From Paenibacillus etheri (GTDB lineage Bacteria > Bacillota > Bacilli > Paenibacillales > Paenibacillaceae): DNA of 64,000 nucleotides. The stretch covers positions 470,761-534,760 of the forward strand of contig NZ_LCZJ02000026.1 of NCBI RefSeq assembly GCF_001012825.1, read 5' to 3'. Shown here piece after piece: positions 44,569 through 54,696 of this stretch. A program made the position numbers and the translations under genes. Position 1 is the first letter of the stretch; each line of letters begins with the position of its first letter. The notes under the pieces are model-generated. The model saw nothing but the letters and a program-made list of their open reading frames with translations, had not been told where the DNA came from and made no database searches.

Positions 44569-46062
44569 ATGAATAGATATAGCTGCTTCATCTGTGGCAT
44601 TATTCTGCTGTTCATTACAATGTTAACTGGCTGCACCAAGCAGAATTTGAACGCTACTAGCTTTAATGCAGAACCCACTGTAAATCTGATCTATTATACA
44701 ATCGGTGATCCAGATAAGGATCTTGCCCTTGTTAACGACAAAATTAACGAAATATTAATGAAGAAAATCGGAATTACCATAACCTACAATAAAATTGGTT
44801 GGCAGGAATATGATGATCGCATGAATACAATGATCTCCTCTGACAGCCCTTTTGATATTGCTTTTGCGCCGGATTATGCTAAATATGCCAAACGTGGGGT
44901 ATGGCTGAAGTTAGATGACTATTTCATGAATCTAGCCAAAGAAATGTACCTTACAATAGACCCCATCTTTTGGAAGGGTGCTGAGATGGATGACGGGTTC
45001 ATCTACGGTGTCCCCACCAACAAAGAATTGGCTGTGCGCGAGCATTGGATGTATCCTGATTCTCTGGTAAAAAAATACAATATCGAAGTTAACCAATATA
45101 ACACACTGGAATCGCTTGAACCGCTGCTTCGCATGATACAAAAAAATGAACCCGAATATTTGCCTATGGAGCTTGATCGAGACTCACACAATTTTTTTGC
45201 TATGTACGGCTACGAATATATAGGGGATAACAGGCTCCCATTAATGATCCAATCCCTGGATCCTGATGCTCCCGTGGCGAATATCTTCGAAACCCGTGAA
45301 GCCAAGCATATATTAGATACGCTAAGACGTTATTACCAATTAGGGTTCATTAATCAAGATGCCGCCTTGCGAGAACCAGGAGCACTAAGACGTGGTATAA
45401 AGGTATTCTGGGAATCTGGTAGTGGGGGTCCACTCTCTGAGAGCGTCTGGAGTAACGATCTGGGGTATAAGATTGTAACAAATCCGGTAACTCCGGAGGT
45501 TGCAACCACGGAATCCGTGCGTGGAGGCATGATCGTCGTGAAAGCAAATACGAAACATCCTGTGGAGAGCATCAAATTTCTAAACCTGTTGAATACTGAT
45601 CCTGAACTGCGTAACTTATTTAATTATGGCATTGAAGGAATTCATTATACGCTGGATCAAAAGGGTCAAGTTGTCCTAAAGTCGACAAAAGACAGTCAAG
45701 GAAATCCGCTCCCCAATGCGAGCGGTGGCTACACTGGCATACAATACACTCAAGGAAACTGGTTTATCTTAAATACATTAGGTGGTAACTACCCAGATCC
45801 ACTAAATAAATGGGACCAATTCCGCACCTACAACTCCAAGGTTCTGGAGTCCCAAGTGCTGGGCTTTACTCCTGATCTGTCAGAGGTCAGTGAGCAAATT
45901 GATAACATTGAGATTGTCTGGCGCAAATATTATCCAAGTCTCATGACAGGTAGTGTCGATGTCGATACCATTCTCCCCAAATTCAACCATGAGCTTCATG
46001 AAGCAGGTATTGATAAAGTACGTACGGAAATCCAGGAGCAATTGGATCGTTGGCGGGAATAG
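44569..46062 (+). CDS. extra solute-binding lipoprotein
   Basis: 497-residue lipoprotein (signal FICGIILLFITMLTGC, Cys about 22) with the same length and organisation as the one at 40345-41838, for example FDIAFAPDYAKYAKRGVW and SQVLGFTPDLSEVSEQIDNIE. It has no permease partner of its own and follows the response regulator by 41 bases. It may be a second ligand-binding subunit of the importer, or a co-receptor presenting ligand to the YesM kinase. A ribosome site GGGGGCCGGGG is present, not the usual AGGAGG. Confidence 0.86.
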   Translation: MNRYSCFICGIILLFITMLTGCTKQNLNATSFNAEPTVNLIYYTIGDPDKDLALVNDKINEILMKKIGITITYNKIGWQEYDDRMNTMISSDSPFDIAFAPDYAKYAKRGVWLKLDDYFMNLAKEMYLTIDPIFWKGAEMDDGFIYGVPTNKELAVREHWMYPDSLVKKYNIEVNQYNTLESLEPLLRMIQKNEPEYLPMELDRDSHNFFAMYGYEYIGDNRLPLMIQSLDPDAPVANIFETREAKHILDTLRRYYQLGFINQDAALREPGALRRGIKVFWESGSGGPLSESVWSNDLGYKIVTNPVTPEVATTESVRGGMIVVKANTKHPVESIKFLNLLNTDPELRNLFNYGIEGIHYTLDQKGQVVLKSTKDSQGNPLPNASGGYTGIQYTQGNWFILNTLGGNYPDPLNKWDQFRTYNSKVLESQVLGFTPDLSEVSEQIDNIEIVWRKYYPSLMTGSVDVDTILPKFNHELHEAGIDKVRTEIQEQLDRWRE

Positions 46063-46077
46063 GAAAGCACTATAAAG

Positions 46078-46133
46078 AAAAGCCCCTCCAAGAGAGACAC
46101 TTTAGATAAAGTGACCTTCTTGGTGGGGCTTTT
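46078..46133. terminator. bidirectional terminator
   Basis: AAAAGCCCC-TCCAAGA pairs with TCTTGG-TGGGGCTTTT, with a second small stem inside (CACTTT/AAAGTG). It lies between the convergent lipoprotein and exporter genes and has A- and T-runs for both strands. Confidence 0.9.
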
Positions 46134-46139
46134 ATAAGA

Positions 46140-47630
46140 CTAGTGACCCATCATCATCGCTGGATCTACCTCTTCACCACTATTTTCAACTTGTTGTATC
46201 TTCGGCTTACGAAGGATGAGTGACATAGCAATACCAACACATACGATACAAGCGGTCAGGAGAAAGGTATCTCCAAAGCCAGCTACTAAAGCGGTCTGCG
46301 GATTTCCTGTCTTTCCGATTGTAGCCATGTGAGTATTTGTATGAGAGGTCAGATAAGCTGTAAGACCTGTTACTGCGAACGAAACGACAACCTGTTGAGC
46401 CGCTGAAGTCAACGGTGTCACACGGCTAACCAAATGACGTGGTGCTGAATTTAATACATGTGTATTAAGAGGCATCATGGTTGACCCCATACCTAACCCC
46501 ATCACACAAACCGCAACAATAACCATCCAAATCGGTGTATCCACGGTTACCGTCGAGAGAATAAACATCGCGGTGGCGATAACACTCAACCCACAGAACG
46601 CTAATGGACGAGCTCCAATTTTATCAAACAATCTACCACTAATCGGCATCATAAGACCGGCGCATAACGCTTGCGGCATCACGATCCAACCGGTATGAAG
46701 TGCGGTATAACCTTTAATATTCTGTAAATACAAAGGAATCATCAGCGTAGCTCCGAATAATGCCATCTGTACGATCCAAGTAAGAATAATACCGCGAGTG
46801 AAATCAGATGATTTAAACACCTTCAGTTCAAGCAAAGGATACTTCTGTCTAAGCTCCACCACAATGAACAATATTAATGCGATACCACCGATTGTTAAGC
46901 CTGTAATAGCACCTGTTGAAGACCAATCTGTTCCCCCTTCGCTCACACCATAAGCAAGCATAGCGAACGCGACCGGTGCAAGACACATCCCGAGAATATC
47001 AAGATGAGTTGACTTCTGGGGTTCAGTCTTTGGTAAGTATTTCTTACCTAAAATGAAGGCTACAATACCAATTGGCAAATTGATAATGAAGATCCAGTGC
47101 CAACTTACATAATCAACAAGATAACCGGATATTACAGGACCAAAAGCTGGCGCCATCAGCATTGGAATTCCAAGAACACCCATAATAGAGCCTCGACGTT
47201 CAGGTGGAGCTAATTTGAATACCATTGCCATCCCGATCGGTGCAACCATACCACCGCCTAGACCTTGAATAATACGGAAAATAATCAGTTGTTCAGGTGA
47301 TTGTGCTAAGCCGCATAGAACAGATCCTAATGTAAATAGCACAATCGTTACAAGGAAAATACGCTTTGATCCAAATTTATCGGTCATCCAACCGGCAAGT
47401 GGGATTACTGCGGATAGTGCCAATGTGTAACCCGTTATCGCCCATTGAATCGTCTTTAGATCAGTATTGAAATATTCCACTAATTTAGGAACTGCATTGT
47501 TAACAACTGTACTGTCCAGAATAACCATAATCATACCGACGATAATTGCAAGCAAAGGCGGCAGAATAGCTTTTAGCGAGAACGTGTCGCCTTCCTGCGT
47601 AAGGGGTTTTGTTGCAGCATTTGAAGTCAT
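46140..47630 (-). CDS. DHA2-family multidrug MFS exporter (EmrB/QacA type)
   Basis: 496-residue major facilitator with about 14 helices. Motif A is GWMTDKFGSKR; WRIIQGLGGGMVAPIGMAM-like and GPVISGYLVDYVSWHWIFIINLPIG motifs are typical of DHA2 proton-drug antiporters. GAGGT lies before the ATG. It is preceded by a TetR gene in the same orientation with a 17-base gap, so the pair is an autoregulated efflux unit. Substrates unknown. Confidence 0.92.
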   Translation of the reverse strand: MTSNAATKPLTQEGDTFSLKAILPPLLAIIVGMIMVILDSTVVNNAVPKLVEYFNTDLKTIQWAITGYTLALSAVIPLAGWMTDKFGSKRIFLVTIVLFTLGSVLCGLAQSPEQLIIFRIIQGLGGGMVAPIGMAMVFKLAPPERRGSIMGVLGIPMLMAPAFGPVISGYLVDYVSWHWIFIINLPIGIVAFILGKKYLPKTEPQKSTHLDILGMCLAPVAFAMLAYGVSEGGTDWSSTGAITGLTIGGIALILFIVVELRQKYPLLELKVFKSSDFTRGIILTWIVQMALFGATLMIPLYLQNIKGYTALHTGWIVMPQALCAGLMMPISGRLFDKIGARPLAFCGLSVIATAMFILSTVTVDTPIWMVIVAVCVMGLGMGSTMMPLNTHVLNSAPRHLVSRVTPLTSAAQQVVVSFAVTGLTAYLTSHTNTHMATIGKTGNPQTALVAGFGDTFLLTACIVCVGIAMSLILRKPKIQQVENSGEEVDPAMMMGH

Positions 47631-47647
47631 TGTGATACCTCATCTTT

Positions 47648-48250
47648 CTAAATTTTGACTAAATATTTATGAAAATATTGCTCGAAGAACAAATCGATAC
47701 TTTCCTCAATCGATATAGGAATATCGAGTAGAGACGATTGCATGCAGTTGTTCGGCTGACATTTAGTAACAGGATTAACTTTCGTGAACGGTGACATAAT
47801 GGCAGCAAACATATGCTGTGTCATCAACAATACGGTCTTTCGATCTGTTACACCTGTCACTTCTGTCATGACTTCACTTAATTTTTCGAACCCTTGTTGT
47901 TTCATAAAATGTACATATTCGGCTACTGATTCAAACAGTGGATCATGGCCAAGAATTCGCTTGAGCAAATCAGGATAGTCTTTAAGAAATGAGGCGTACG
48001 TCAAAATAAATTGTTTCAGTCGCACGATTGGCGGATATCCCACAACATCAAATATTTCAAACGCCGAGCGGAATGTTTCCAGGATCATCTTCATTGCTTC
48101 ATGCATAAGCTTTTCTTTCGACCCGAAATAATAATTAATTAGCGCTACATTGGTACCAGCCTCACTAGCAATCTTACGGATAGTGACACTATCAATCCCT
48201 TCGGATTTAATTAAATGCAGCGTTGCGTCCAAAATCTTCTCCTTCGTCAT
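47648..48250 (-). CDS. TetR/AcrR-family repressor
   Basis: 200-residue regulator. Its N-terminal helix-turn-helix (about 5-45) reads ILDATLHLIKSEGIDSVTIR then KIASEAGTNVALINYYFGSK; the rest is an all-helical ligand domain. AAGGAG precedes the ATG. It likely represses the exporter operon and itself through the inverted repeat at 48277-48291. A CQPNNC segment is present near the C-terminus. Confidence 0.92.
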   Translation of the reverse strand: MTKEKILDATLHLIKSEGIDSVTIRKIASEAGTNVALINYYFGSKEKLMHEAMKMILETFRSAFEIFDVVGYPPIVRLKQFILTYASFLKDYPDLLKRILGHDPLFESVAEYVHFMKQQGFEKLSEVMTEVTGVTDRKTVLLMTQHMFAAIMSPFTKVNPVTKCQPNNCMQSSLLDIPISIEESIDLFFEQYFHKYLVKI

Positions 48251-48276
48251 AGAACTCTCCTTAACTTGACATACAA

Positions 48277-48291
48277 TTAAACAACGTTTAA
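48277..48291. promoter_or_regulatory. candidate TetR operator
   Basis: Perfect inverted repeat TTAAAC-AAC-GTTTAA, 27 bases upstream of the tetR start codon in the promoter region. The position fits autorepression. Confidence 0.55.
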
Positions 48292-48406
48292 AACATTGAT
48301 TAATATACCTTGAAAACTAAATATGCGTCAATGGAAATTCCAGAAAATCTCTTCATCGTTTTCAATGCAGAGGGAATTTTGCGCTTAAGTGCTTAATTTC
48401 GGAGAA

Positions 48407-48442
48407 CAAAAATAACCGGTCGAGAATGTATCTCGCCGGTTG
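48407..48442 (-). terminator. terminator after Uma2 gene
   Basis: On the minus strand AACCGG-CGAG and CTCG-ACCGGTT form a stem followed by ATTTTTG, about 14 bases after the stop codon. Confidence 0.8.
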
Positions 48443-48455
48443 ATAGTGTTTGTTG

Positions 48456-49022
48456 TTATAGAGTAAATAACGTGTTCATTGGAATTTGTAAATCTTTAAA
48501 GACGATGGATAGAATCGTTTCCAGCTCCGTATATAAATGACGCACCTGATAACTGCCATCATCCAAAGTATACACATGAACCGTTCGATTCCCAGGATCA
48601 ACAATCCAGTATTCCTGAACTCCATGCATCTGATATAAGTTGAATTTCTCATTAAAGTCCTTCAATGCCGTGGAAGGTGACAGCACTTCAATAATTAGGG
48701 TCGGAGCACCGTTACAGCCGTTCTTGGATATTTGGTCCTTCGAACAAACAACTGATAGATCCGGTTGGGTGACTTGATCGGGTGATTGATAATCGTCACT
48801 TTCACTGAAAAACACATCAAACGGAGCCACAAACACGTAGCAACTCCGATTCTGAAAGAATGTCCGTAGAGCGAAATGAAGTTCTCCTACAATAAATTGA
48901 TGCAATGAGGTCGGAGCTGGAGACATATTATACGCTTTGCCGTTAATTAACTCCCAAGATCCCTCCCATGTCAGCCAATCTTGATAGGTATGGATTTTCT
49001 TCTCATCTGGATTTGACACCAT
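48456..49022 (-). CDS. Uma2-family (DUF820) putative restriction-like endonuclease
   Basis: 188-residue PD-(D/E)XK-fold protein of the Uma2 family. Signatures are YQDWLTWEGSWELINGKAYNMSP, VFVAPFDVFFSE, QPDLSVVC (catalytic Asp), GAPTLIIEVLSPSTALKDFNEKF (Glu of ExK replaced by IEV pattern) and GVQEYWIVDPGNRTVHVY. The start is the ATG at 49022, six bases after AAGGAGG. It is monocistronic with its own terminator. The biological role of this family is not established. Confidence 0.88.
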   Translation of the reverse strand: MVSNPDEKKIHTYQDWLTWEGSWELINGKAYNMSPAPTSLHQFIVGELHFALRTFFQNRSCYVFVAPFDVFFSESDDYQSPDQVTQPDLSVVCSKDQISKNGCNGAPTLIIEVLSPSTALKDFNEKFNLYQMHGVQEYWIVDPGNRTVHVYTLDDGSYQVRHLYTELETILSIVFKDLQIPMNTLFTL

Positions 49023-49173
49023 GTTTGACCTCCTTCTGATATGCGTAAGAACTTTTACTAATTGTACCATGCTCAAACGGAGCGTTGCTAATTTTCACTC
49101 GTTCAATATCAAAGATACTTACGAATTACCATAAAAACAACTTTTGAGGTAAGGGGGGATCCCTGAAAATCTC

Positions 49174-49193
49174 GGAAGTGTGGCTACACTTCC
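49174..49193. terminator. small perfect hairpin after response regulator gene
   Basis: GGAAGTGT and ACACTTCC enclose GGCT, about 90 bases after the regulator stop (minus strand). The T-run is short, so termination is uncertain. Confidence 0.4.
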
Positions 49194-49285
49194 AATGCTT
49201 GCTATCCCAAATAAACAATTATATATTCGGCAATAAAGAGTTACAATTGAACACATAGTCTCATTGTCTCCAACGCTTCATCGCA

Positions 49286-50074
49286 TTACATGTCCTTCTC
49301 CCCGAAATATTCTAGGTATTTGCTGGGTGTCCCATGTGCGTATTTTTTGAAGATGCTGATAAAATATTTATAATCACTAAAACCAATATCCTGAGCAATG
49401 GTATAAACTTTTCCATCTCCGGCTTTTAACAAATCAATGGACTTCTGAATACGGTAGCGATTCAGGAACTCATTGAAGGTGTAGCTGGTATCCGCCTTGA
49501 ATTTCTGATTCAAATAATAAGCGCTTAAATCAAGCTCTTCCACGAGATCATGAATGCTGATTTTTTTAGGATAATTCTCCTGCACATAGGCGATCATTTT
49601 GGATACGTACTTCGATGTCTTCGTCTCTTTCTCCAGAAACCGACTGTTAATGATCTCCTCTTTCTCTTGCGGATGATTGGAAATAATCTCGTATTTGCGG
49701 AGAAGGTCCACTTTGGCCTTCGCCGATTCCAATGCTGCGATGAGTTGATCGTCCTCTAACGGCTTCACGAGAAATTCAGTTACGCCTAACTGAATCGCCT
49801 GTTTCGCCAATTGAAATTCATTATAGCCCGAGATGATGATACTACTGAAGGTATACTGCTCGAGCCCCTCACGAATCATGGATATACCGTCCATAATGGG
49901 CATGTTAATGTCCGTAATCACGATATCTGGCTTGTATTCGCAGATTTTCTGCAGCCCATCTTGTCCGTTCAGCCCCTCCTCGATCACAATACAATCATAT
50001 TTCAACCAATCGATACTAAATCGAATGCCCCGCCTTATCATATCTTCGTCTTCAACAAGCAGCACTTTAAACAT
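49286..50074 (-). CDS. YesN-type response regulator (receiver + AraC HTH)
   Basis: 262-residue regulator: receiver with VEDEDM, phospho-acceptor Asp55 (DIVITDINMP) and FLVKPLE, then an AraC domain with SIHDLVEELDLSAYYLNQKF and VYTIAQDIGFSDYKYFISIFKKYAHG. The ATG at 50074 lies eight bases after GGAG; the GTG at 50083 overlaps that site. It overlaps the end of its kinase gene by eight bases. It probably activates the ABC transporter operon upstream through the direct repeat at 55800-55833. Confidence 0.92.
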   Translation of the reverse strand: MFKVLLVEDEDMIRRGIRFSIDWLKYDCIVIEEGLNGQDGLQKICEYKPDIVITDINMPIMDGISMIREGLEQYTFSSIIISGYNEFQLAKQAIQLGVTEFLVKPLEDDQLIAALESAKAKVDLLRKYEIISNHPQEKEEIINSRFLEKETKTSKYVSKMIAYVQENYPKKISIHDLVEELDLSAYYLNQKFKADTSYTFNEFLNRYRIQKSIDLLKAGDGKVYTIAQDIGFSDYKYFISIFKKYAHGTPSKYLEYFGEKDM

Positions 50075-51767
50075 CTGATCCACTCCTTTCGAAAGGAATT
50101 GTAACGGTCACACAGGTACCTTTTCCTTGGATGCTATTCATTCGAATCCCAGATGCTTCACCATACAGAAGCACTAGACGACGATGAACGTTGTACAGTC
50201 CGATATGCTGCGTCATGTTATTCTGGCTTTGCAATAGCTGATTGACTTCCTGCAGGGTCTTCTCATCCATCCCTTGACCATTATCTTGAACTTCAAGAAT
50301 CAGCTGTTCATCCGACGTATAAACACGAATCTCAATCAGGACATTGCTCTGATTCTGATACCCATACTTGATAGCGTTTTCGATAAAGGGCTGCAGTAAA
50401 AGCTTAGGAATGAATATATCTTGTGTCTCCTCCGTGACGGAAATGCGATACTCAAGTCGCTCATTGAATCGAATTTGCTGGAGCTTCAAATAATCGCGCA
50501 CATAATTCATATCATCCTTCAGCTTGACGCTGCGATCATGTCCGATACTATAGCGCAACAAGCGAGATAATAGGATTACAATCTCTTGTGCTTGATTTGC
50601 ATCGATCTTGATCGCATACCGTAAGGTTTCGAGCACGTTAAAAATGAAATGAGGGTGGAATTGTGCCTGCAATTGTTTGACTTCGATCATCGTACTGAGT
50701 TCCGACAGCTCTTTATTTTTCTCCAACAAGTCCTGCAGCCGGTCCAGCATCGCATTATACTCATGACCCAGCGTTTCGAATTCATCCCCCGTCTGAATAT
50801 CGACATAACCATCTAACTTCCCATCTCTTAGTACATCCAGCGCAGCAACGAATTTGTCAATCGACTCTGAATTGCGGGATGACATTTTATTCGATAAGAA
50901 CTGCAGCATAATCCACAGCAGCACACAAGTCGCTACGATAAAGATAGCCACGGTATAGTACGTGTATTGTTCTGAGTTATTGGAATTCAACGTAAACACT
51001 TGCAGCGGCGTACCTTGGATGGGTTTGGAATACATATAGTAGCTTCCGTTATTAATCTGGGCATGTCCCTGATTATCCAGTGTAGGTTGGAACTTGTTTA
51101 GAACCCCTTTGGTAATGTTACTAGTGGTCGCAATGATCGTCTTATACTCATCGGTTATCAACGCGATTTCATTATTTTGCGTAAAGATCAGCTTCTGAAA
51201 ATCGACTTCATACAGCTGATAGATAATGTAGCCAATCGTCTGACCATCTTTCACGATCGCTCGGCCAAACGAATAGCTTGTAGTCCGATCATGCGAGTAC
51301 CGGAAGCTGTTCATTTCAGCTATCGTCTCATTCGGATACAACTCCACCCGGTGAATGAAGTTTCGGAAAGAAAAGTCGGAATCCAATAAATTCGTTGGTG
51401 CAGAGGTGGCGAGGAAAATCCCGTCTTTGTTCAGGATATGAAATATTCCCTTCACATTCTGTTGGTTGTTGAAATCATAGAATTCAGAGTATACCTTCTC
51501 GCTTCCCAAATGTGTACTCACATAGTTCACAACGGCAGGAGAATCCGCCATCCGCTGAATCTCATCATGGTATTGTTGATAGACTTCAGTGATGGAATGA
51601 CTGATGGATTGTGCAGCTTGATTCGTTTTCTGCATGATGTTGATTCTGCCGTTGACAATCGTAAATATAACGAACAAAACCATTAATAACGCAAACGGAA
51701 TTATCGTATATAAACGAAACAAGCGACGGGTCGATTCTTTAAAATTGCGATGTTTCCTACGTTTCAT
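50067..51767 (-). CDS. YesM-type sensor histidine kinase
   Basis: 566-residue membrane kinase: helix 1 (LYTIIPFALLMVLFVIFTIV), an extracellular Cache-like region (about 40-270), helix 2 (YTYYTVAIFIVATCVLLWIML), HAMP (LDVLRDGKLDGYVDIQTGDEF), then QLQAQFHPHFIFNVLE with the phospho-acceptor His, and HATPase_c (NAIKYG, DNGQGMDE, GLYNVHRRL). GGAGGA precedes the ATG. It pairs with the regulator at 49286-50074 and sits downstream of the transporter genes it likely controls. Confidence 0.92.
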   Translation of the reverse strand: MKRRKHRNFKESTRRLFRLYTIIPFALLMVLFVIFTIVNGRINIMQKTNQAAQSISHSITEVYQQYHDEIQRMADSPAVVNYVSTHLGSEKVYSEFYDFNNQQNVKGIFHILNKDGIFLATSAPTNLLDSDFSFRNFIHRVELYPNETIAEMNSFRYSHDRTTSYSFGRAIVKDGQTIGYIIYQLYEVDFQKLIFTQNNEIALITDEYKTIIATTSNITKGVLNKFQPTLDNQGHAQINNGSYYMYSKPIQGTPLQVFTLNSNNSEQYTYYTVAIFIVATCVLLWIMLQFLSNKMSSRNSESIDKFVAALDVLRDGKLDGYVDIQTGDEFETLGHEYNAMLDRLQDLLEKNKELSELSTMIEVKQLQAQFHPHFIFNVLETLRYAIKIDANQAQEIVILLSRLLRYSIGHDRSVKLKDDMNYVRDYLKLQQIRFNERLEYRISVTEETQDIFIPKLLLQPFIENAIKYGYQNQSNVLIEIRVYTSDEQLILEVQDNGQGMDEKTLQEVNQLLQSQNNMTQHIGLYNVHRRLVLLYGEASGIRMNSIQGKGTCVTVTIPFERSGSDV

Positions 51768-51869
51768 GCTGTCCTCCGACTATGAAATCCGACTATGTGC
51801 CTTACGCCTCTCCTATTCAGTGTAAGGAAAAAGAGAGGCATTCGTCCATGGTAATAAACTCTAAATGTC

Positions 51870-51904
51870 AAAACAAGCCGACCCTTATGCCAGGTGCCGA
51901 CTTG
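51870..51904 (-). terminator. terminator after ABC permease gene
   Basis: On the minus strand CAAGTCGGCAC pairs with GGGTCGGCTTG, with one G-U and two mismatches, followed by TTTTG. It separates the transporter operon from the two-component genes. Confidence 0.6.
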
Positions 51905-51921
51905 CATGATATGAACGAGCT

Positions 51922-53577
51922 TTATAGCGATACTTCCTTCTGCCCAGACAGCTTGAGGAAGACCAGCAGTGAGATGACGGTAATCAAAGTTAGTATGGTA
52001 GACAACGCAGCAGCGACACCATAGTTGCCTCGAATAACTTCGGTATAAATCGCAACCGTAACCGTCTTCGTTTTCCCCGTATATAAGATGATCGAGGTAC
52101 TTAATTCCGTAATGATGGTAACCCAGCTCAGAATCGCGCCTGAGACGACACCCGCCACCATCATCGGAAGTGTAATCTTGAAGAATGTTCGCATCTGGGA
52201 AGCTCCCAAACTGATCGCCGCTTCTTCAATGCCCCCGTTGATCTGGTGCAATATCGCTGCACTCGATCGAATCGTATAAGGCAAACGACGAATCACGAAG
52301 GAGATGATCATAATAAGTGCAGTTCCGCTTAATGCGAGCGGCTTGTCATTGAAGGTAATGAGCAGTGCAATACCTAAGATGGATCCAGGCACGATGTAAG
52401 GGAACATGGTGAAAATATCAAGCGTATTCGTCAATGCATTTCTACGACGCACCGTCACATAAGCGATCAGAATCGCGAGCAGAATAATGACGACAAGAGA
52501 GACGATCGCGAGGAAGAACGTATTCGCGATGACACCGCCAATATTGCTGAATGCATCAATGTAACTCTGCAACGAGTACCCATCGACAAAGATTCGACCG
52601 TTTGTTTTGAGAAAAGACGTATAAATAACGTACAGCTGCGGCAAGAGCGCGATTAGCGTATAGGCATAGATCACAACGTGAGCCACAATATTACCGATAC
52701 CCGACTTCTTCTTCGCTTCAATCGGATGCAAAGCGCTCATTGTAAAAGATTTACGATTGGATACATATTTCTGCAGCAAGAAGATCACGGTAGCAAAGAG
52801 CACGACAATGACGCTAATCGCAGCAGCAAACCCATCATCGCCGCCGACCTCACTAATAAATTCATTGAAGATAAGAACGGGAACGGTTTTAAACCCTTCA
52901 CCGATCAGCATCGGTGTACCAAAGTCAGCAAGTGCGCGCATGAATACGAGCAATCCGCCCGCGAGCAAGGTTGGTGTAATCAATGGTAACAGTACCTTGC
53001 GCATTTTGTTAAATCCTTTGTAGCCCATACTCTCTGCTGCTTCCATCAGTGATTGATCCACATTCTTGAGTGCTCCGGATACATACATAAAGATAAGCGG
53101 AACCATTTGTAGCGATAGTACAACGAGAATCCCTGTAAAACCATATATATCAGGCATCGTGAACCCAAATACATTTTTGATGAATTGAGTAATTACGCCG
53201 TTTCGGCCTAATAGCAAGATCCAGGAGTAAGCGCCTATGAATGGTGCTGACATCGACGAAATCAGAATCATAATTCGTATGGTAGAATTCCCTTTAATCT
53301 TAACCGTTGACATCAAGTAGGCCAGCGGCGTTGCGATCAGCGCAGAGAGCGCGGTAACACAGACAGTCACTTTAATACTGTTGAATAATGCCGTTAAATA
53401 ATAGGGCTTGCTAAAAAATTTCGTAAAATACGCGAGTGAAAAATCTCCTGTCGTGCCGTTGTAAAAACTCTTAATCAGCATGGTGAATAACGGAAATGCT
53501 AGAAAGAGAATATAGAAGACAAAGATTAGTAACGAAATGTTCGTCCAGATGTCAAACCGTTTGCGCGTATCATTCAT
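51922..53577 (-). CDS. ferric-type ABC transporter permease (fused, two domains)
   Basis: 551-residue permease with two tandem six-helix BPD domains, as in FbpB/AfuB/ThiP. EAA loops are [27 protein letters not shown] in the first half and [25 protein letters not shown] in the second. Its ATGA start overlaps the ATPase stop codon by four bases. It forms the channel for the binding protein at 54697-55719. Family substrates include Fe3+, sugar phosphates, 2-aminoethylphosphonate and thiamine. Confidence 0.9.
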   Translation of the reverse strand: MNDTRKRFDIWTNISLLIFVFYILFLAFPLFTMLIKSFYNGTTGDFSLAYFTKFFSKPYYLTALFNSIKVTVCVTALSALIATPLAYLMSTVKIKGNSTIRIMILISSMSAPFIGAYSWILLLGRNGVITQFIKNVFGFTMPDIYGFTGILVVLSLQMVPLIFMYVSGALKNVDQSLMEAAESMGYKGFNKMRKVLLPLITPTLLAGGLLVFMRALADFGTPMLIGEGFKTVPVLIFNEFISEVGGDDGFAAAISVIVVLFATVIFLLQKYVSNRKSFTMSALHPIEAKKKSGIGNIVAHVVIYAYTLIALLPQLYVIYTSFLKTNGRIFVDGYSLQSYIDAFSNIGGVIANTFFLAIVSLVVIILLAILIAYVTVRRRNALTNTLDIFTMFPYIVPGSILGIALLITFNDKPLALSGTALIMIISFVIRRLPYTIRSSAAILHQINGGIEEAAISLGASQMRTFFKITLPMMVAGVVSGAILSWVTIITELSTSIILYTGKTKTVTVAIYTEVIRGNYGVAAALSTILTLITVISLLVFLKLSGQKEVSL

Positions 53578-54674
53578 AGCTGACCGCTCCCTGTGTAGTT
53601 CAATTCACCCGCAGCATCGTATACATTAATCTTGTCTGTTTTGACTTTCAGATAAATCACTTCACCGGGGGAAAGGATTTGACTCGTTTTCGATTCCTGC
53701 GTGATTTCGATCCGCTGACCCGATTCGAGATCTACGAAATAATGTGTATTTTGTCCCAAGAATACGCTGTGTACAATGGTAGCTCGGATCCCGCTCTGGT
53801 CCTCCGTCATGATGAACTCCTCCGGGCGAACCGAAATTTGTACTTTCAGCGAAGCTTGTGGTTTAGGAACGCGAATGTTAGACACTGGCTCAGCATAATC
53901 AGAACCGATCTGTAAGGAATAACGGCCTTCCACTTGCGTTAGGGTGCCTTCGATAATGTTCGTTCGACCGATAAAGGTAGCCACGAATACATTGGCAGGA
54001 CGTTGATAAATCTCTTGCGGTGTGCCCAGGTGCTGAATGATCCCCGATTTCATGACCGCGATTCGATCCGATACAGCCATCGCTTCTTCTTGGTCATGCG
54101 TGACGTATACGGTTGTGATCCCAACTTCCCTCTGAAGATCCTTGATTGCATTTCGCATGTCGATCCGTAATTTCGCATCGAGGTTGGATAGCGGCTCATC
54201 CATGAGCAGCACATCGGGACGAATGACGATCGCTCTAGCAAGTGCGACACGCTGCTGCTGTCCTCCAGATAGATTCTTCGGCATCCGGTCTTTATATTGC
54301 TCGATTTGTACAACCTTCAGAATATCATCGACCTTAGCGGCAATTTGTTCTTTAGGAATCTTCCGGTTTTCAAGACCAAACGCAATGTTGCCTTTGACCG
54401 TCAAATGAGGGAAAATCGCATAGTTCTGAAATACCATCCCGATATTCCGTTTGCCTGGTTCGACCTGATTGATGACCCGTTCATTGAAGCTGATCGTCCC
54501 GCCTTCAATGCTGTTAAAGCCAGCAATCATCCGTAATAGTGTGGTTTTCCCGCATCCTGAAGGACCGAGAAGGGTGAAGAACTCACCCTTCTTAATCTCC
54601 AGGGACAACGCAGGAATGACCGTCGCATCTGCATACTTCTTGACTAAGTCTTTGATGTTAATCGTTACTGTCAT
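53574..54674 (-). CDS. ABC transporter ATPase (FbpC/PotA type)
   Basis: 366-residue ATPase: Walker [14 protein letters not shown]-loop, signature [14 protein letters not shown], Walker [14 protein letters not shown] and switch His in [11 protein letters not shown]. The C-terminal TOBE domain is at about 275-350. The start is the ATG at 54674, six bases after AGGTG; a GTG three codons earlier is possible. It lies between the binding-protein and permease genes in one operon. Confidence 0.92.
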   Translation of the reverse strand: MTVTINIKDLVKKYADATVIPALSLEIKKGEFFTLLGPSGCGKTTLLRMIAGFNSIEGGTISFNERVINQVEPGKRNIGMVFQNYAIFPHLTVKGNIAFGLENRKIPKEQIAAKVDDILKVVQIEQYKDRMPKNLSGGQQQRVALARAIVIRPDVLLMDEPLSNLDAKLRIDMRNAIKDLQREVGITTVYVTHDQEEAMAVSDRIAVMKSGIIQHLGTPQEIYQRPANVFVATFIGRTNIIEGTLTQVEGRYSLQIGSDYAEPVSNIRVPKPQASLKVQISVRPEEFIMTEDQSGIRATIVHSVFLGQNTHYFVDLESGQRIEITQESKTSQILSPGEVIYLKVKTDKINVYDAAGELNYTGSGQL

Positions 54675-54696
54675 GGTTGTCACCTAATTCTTTCGT

